Positions 62,406-64,000 of a stretch of 64,000 nt of DNA are shown in pieces. The notes under the pieces were generated by a model. It was not told where the DNA came from, did no database searches, and saw nothing but the letters and a program-made list of their open reading frames with translations. Within the stretch, counting starts at the first letter, position 1, and the number at the start of each line of letters is the position of its first letter. The stretch comes from Luteimonas deserti. GTDB taxonomy: Bacteria > Pseudomonadota > Gammaproteobacteria > Xanthomonadales > Xanthomonadaceae. A program made the position numbers and the translations under genes. The DNA lies in NCBI RefSeq assembly GCF_013425765.1, contig NZ_JACCJZ010000020.1, positions 310,001-374,000 on the forward strand, in the 5' to 3' direction.

Positions 62406-64000
62406 CAGGAGCCCGGCACCGGGTTCACCGGCTCGGCGACGGGCGCGGTCTGCGGCGGCACGACCGGTGCGTCCGCACGCAGGTAGTCGCGCACCAGCGC
62501 GTCCAGCTCGACCAGCGCCGCCGGGTCACCGCGCAGGCCGGTGTCGCGCAGGTAGCCGTAGCGCTGCGCGGTGTGGCGCTGGGCGTCGCCGGCGTTGCGG
62601 ATCACCGTGGGCCGGAGGAAGACCATCAGGTTGGTCTTGCTCTGCAGGCGCGCGTTGCTGCGGAACAGGGCGCCCAGCACCGGGACGTCGCCCAGCAGTG
62701 GCACGCGGTCGGCGCGCAGGCTGCTGCTCTGGTCGAGCAGGCCGCCGATGGCGATGATCGCGCCGTCGTCGACCACCACACGGTTCTCGATCTCGCGCTT
62801 GTTGAGTACCAGTTCGTCGCTGCGGCTGCTCACCGTGCCGTTGACCGACGACACCTCCTGCTTGATGTGCAGGGTGACGCCGCCACCGGCATTGATCTGC
62901 GGCTTGACCGCCAGGCGGATGCCGACATCCTTGCGGTCGATGGTGCGGAAGGGGTTGTCGTTGTTGCCGCTGAGCACCTCGCCCGTGGTGATCGGCACTT
63001 CCTGGCCCACCAGGATGTAGGCCTCCTCGTTGTCCAGGGTGAGGATCGACGGCGTCGACAGCAGGCTGGACGCATTGTCGCTCTTGACCGCGTTGATGAT
63101 GATTCCGAACAGCCCGTTGTCGCCCCCCCCGCCGATGCCGAGCAGGCCGCCGCTCAGACCGAGCAGCGACTGCGCGGCCGCCTGCCGTGCGGCGTCCACC
63201 ACGCTGTCGCTGCTGTCCGGGTTGCGGTTCTGCCAGCGCTGGGCGAGCGCGCCGCCGGCCAGCGGAACGATGCCCGGCTCGGCACTGGCGAACTGGGTCA
63301 CGCCGATCGGGTTCCCGTCGCGGCCGGCGAGGATCAGCTGGGCACCCAGCCGCTTGGCGGCCTCGTCGGACACCTCCACCACCAGGGCCTCCACCAGCAC
63401 CTGTTCGCGGCGCACGTCGAGCTGGCGGATCACGTCGAGCAGCGTGCGCTGGGTGCTCGGGTCGGCATGGATGACGAGCGAATTCGAGCCGGGATAGCGC
63501 ACGATGACCGGGCGCTTGCCGCCGGCCGGCGAGATGATCTGCAGGGTCTCGGCATCGCCGGTGGCCGTTGCAGCGGCGCCCGCAGGCGCGGCGCCAGGGC
63601 TCGACGCCTCCGGTGTCTGCCCGATCAGCTGCTGCAGCACGGGCAGCAACTGTTCGGCGCTGGCGTGCTGCAGCTTCACCACGGCGACGTCGCTGCTGCG
63701 CTCGGCGCGCGCATCCAGTTCCATCGCCATGCGCGACACCCGCTGCACCGTCGTCGGATTGCCGCGGACCACCAGCGAGTTGCTGCTCTCCACCGGCAGC
63801 ACCGACAGCGCGCCGTCGTTGGCGCCCGAGATGCCGTAGAGATCCACCAGGGTCGCGGCGAGTTCGCGCGCCGACGTATTGCGCAGGCTCACGGTGTCGA
63901 TGCTGGCGCTGTCCTGATCGATCTGCGAGACGAGGCCGCGGATGCGCCGCAGGTTGTCGACGTAATCGGCCACCAGCAGGCTGTTGCCGTGTGGAAGTGC
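62405..64000 (-). CDS. gspD: Type II secretion secretin GspD (3' part)
   Basis: Outer-membrane secretin pore. The gene begins beyond the right edge; about 532 C-terminal residues are visible. The periplasmic N-domains contain ASIDTVSLRNTSARELAATL and SSNSLVVRGNP. The secretin core follows, with LLSTPSILTLDNEEAYILVGQ (about 62995-63060), VGIRLAVKPQINAGG and VPLLGDVPVLGALFRS. A Pro-rich C-terminal tail (VVPPQTAPVAEPVNPVPGS) could hold the pilotin-binding S-region. It comes first in the visible operon, before gspE. Confidence 0.95.
   Translation of the reverse strand, partial: ALPHGNSLLVADYVDNLRRIRGLVSQIDQDSASIDTVSLRNTSARELAATLVDLYGISGANDGALSVLPVESSNSLVVRGNPTTVQRVSRMAMELDARAERSSDVAVVKLQHASAEQLLPVLQQLIGQTPEASSPGAAPAGAAATATGDAETLQIISPAGGKRPVIVRYPGSNSLVIHADPSTQRTLLDVIRQLDVRREQVLVEALVVEVSDEAAKRLGAQLILAGRDGNPIGVTQFASAEPGIVPLAGGALAQRWQNRNPDSSDSVVDAARQAAAQSLLGLSGGLLGIGGGGDNGLFGIIINAVKSDNASSLLSTPSILTLDNEEAYILVGQEVPITTGEVLSGNNDNPFRTIDRKDVGIRLAVKPQINAGGGVTLHIKQEVSSVNGTVSSRSDELVLNKREIENRVVVDDGAIIAIGGLLDQSSSLRADRVPLLGDVPVLGALFRSNARLQSKTNLMVFLRPTVIRNAGDAQRHTAQRYGYLRDTGLRGDPAALVELDALVRDYLRADAPVVPPQTAPVAEPVNPVPGS

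Overview
The window is a GC-rich chromosomal segment that looks like a gammaproteobacterium of the Xanthomonadaceae/Lysobacteraceae (Lysobacter/Luteimonas-like). The support is the run nuoJKLMN, initiator tRNA, rimP-nusA-infB-rbfA-truB-rpsO-pnp, the protein sequences, and a near-complete type II secretion (T2SS) cluster. This placement is inference from gene content and order; no database search was possible. Almost all of the window is ordinary housekeeping chromosome. I saw no phage, IS element, CRISPR array or genomic island.

Layout. 1-5947: the membrane-arm genes of respiratory complex I. 6025-15464: an initiator tRNA with its own promoter and terminator, then the transcription/translation block ending in pnp. 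15544-18601: a secreted sorbosone-dehydrogenase-like protein, then a DAACS-family symporter broken by a one-base frameshift. 18666-20619: asparagine synthetase B behind an Asn-rich leader peptide and three mutually exclusive RNA pairings, read here as an asparagine attenuator. 20735-30243: a REP-like repeat region, cytochrome b561, FabV, arylamine N-acetyltransferase, an AlkB-like protein, a penicillin-acylase-family hydrolase, a YegD-like Hsp70, bacterioferritin and thiopurine methyltransferase. 30891-34724: parC and an S41 peptidase. 34769-38911: an FNR-type regulator, a perfect FNR box and cydABX. 39525-40394: two identical tRNA-Leu(CAG) genes inside 163-bp perfect direct repeats. 40451-48448: RNase R, a GFA-fold protein, RlmB, a propeller-GGDEF diguanylate cyclase, a guanidine-II riboswitch with its Gdx/SugE exporter, and RNase T. 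48522-53360: the pst-phoU phosphate operon, divergent from an OprO/OprP-like porin (53819-55117). 55280-64000: gspM to gspD of a T2SS, all on the minus strand, with gspD running off the window.

How the parts work together. Three regions are complete regulatory units readable from sequence. Low charged tRNA-Asn should relieve attenuation of asnB. Low oxygen should activate cydABX through the adjacent FNR-type protein. Guanidinium should switch on its own exporter. The Pst transporter, PhoU and the divergent phosphate-type porin form a phosphate-acquisition locus with candidate PhoB half-sites in the shared intergenic region. The best candidate for an undescribed system is the asnB attenuator. 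Its antiterminator pairing is 16 positions long with one mismatch, and two of its Asn codons span the loop boundary of the first hairpin.
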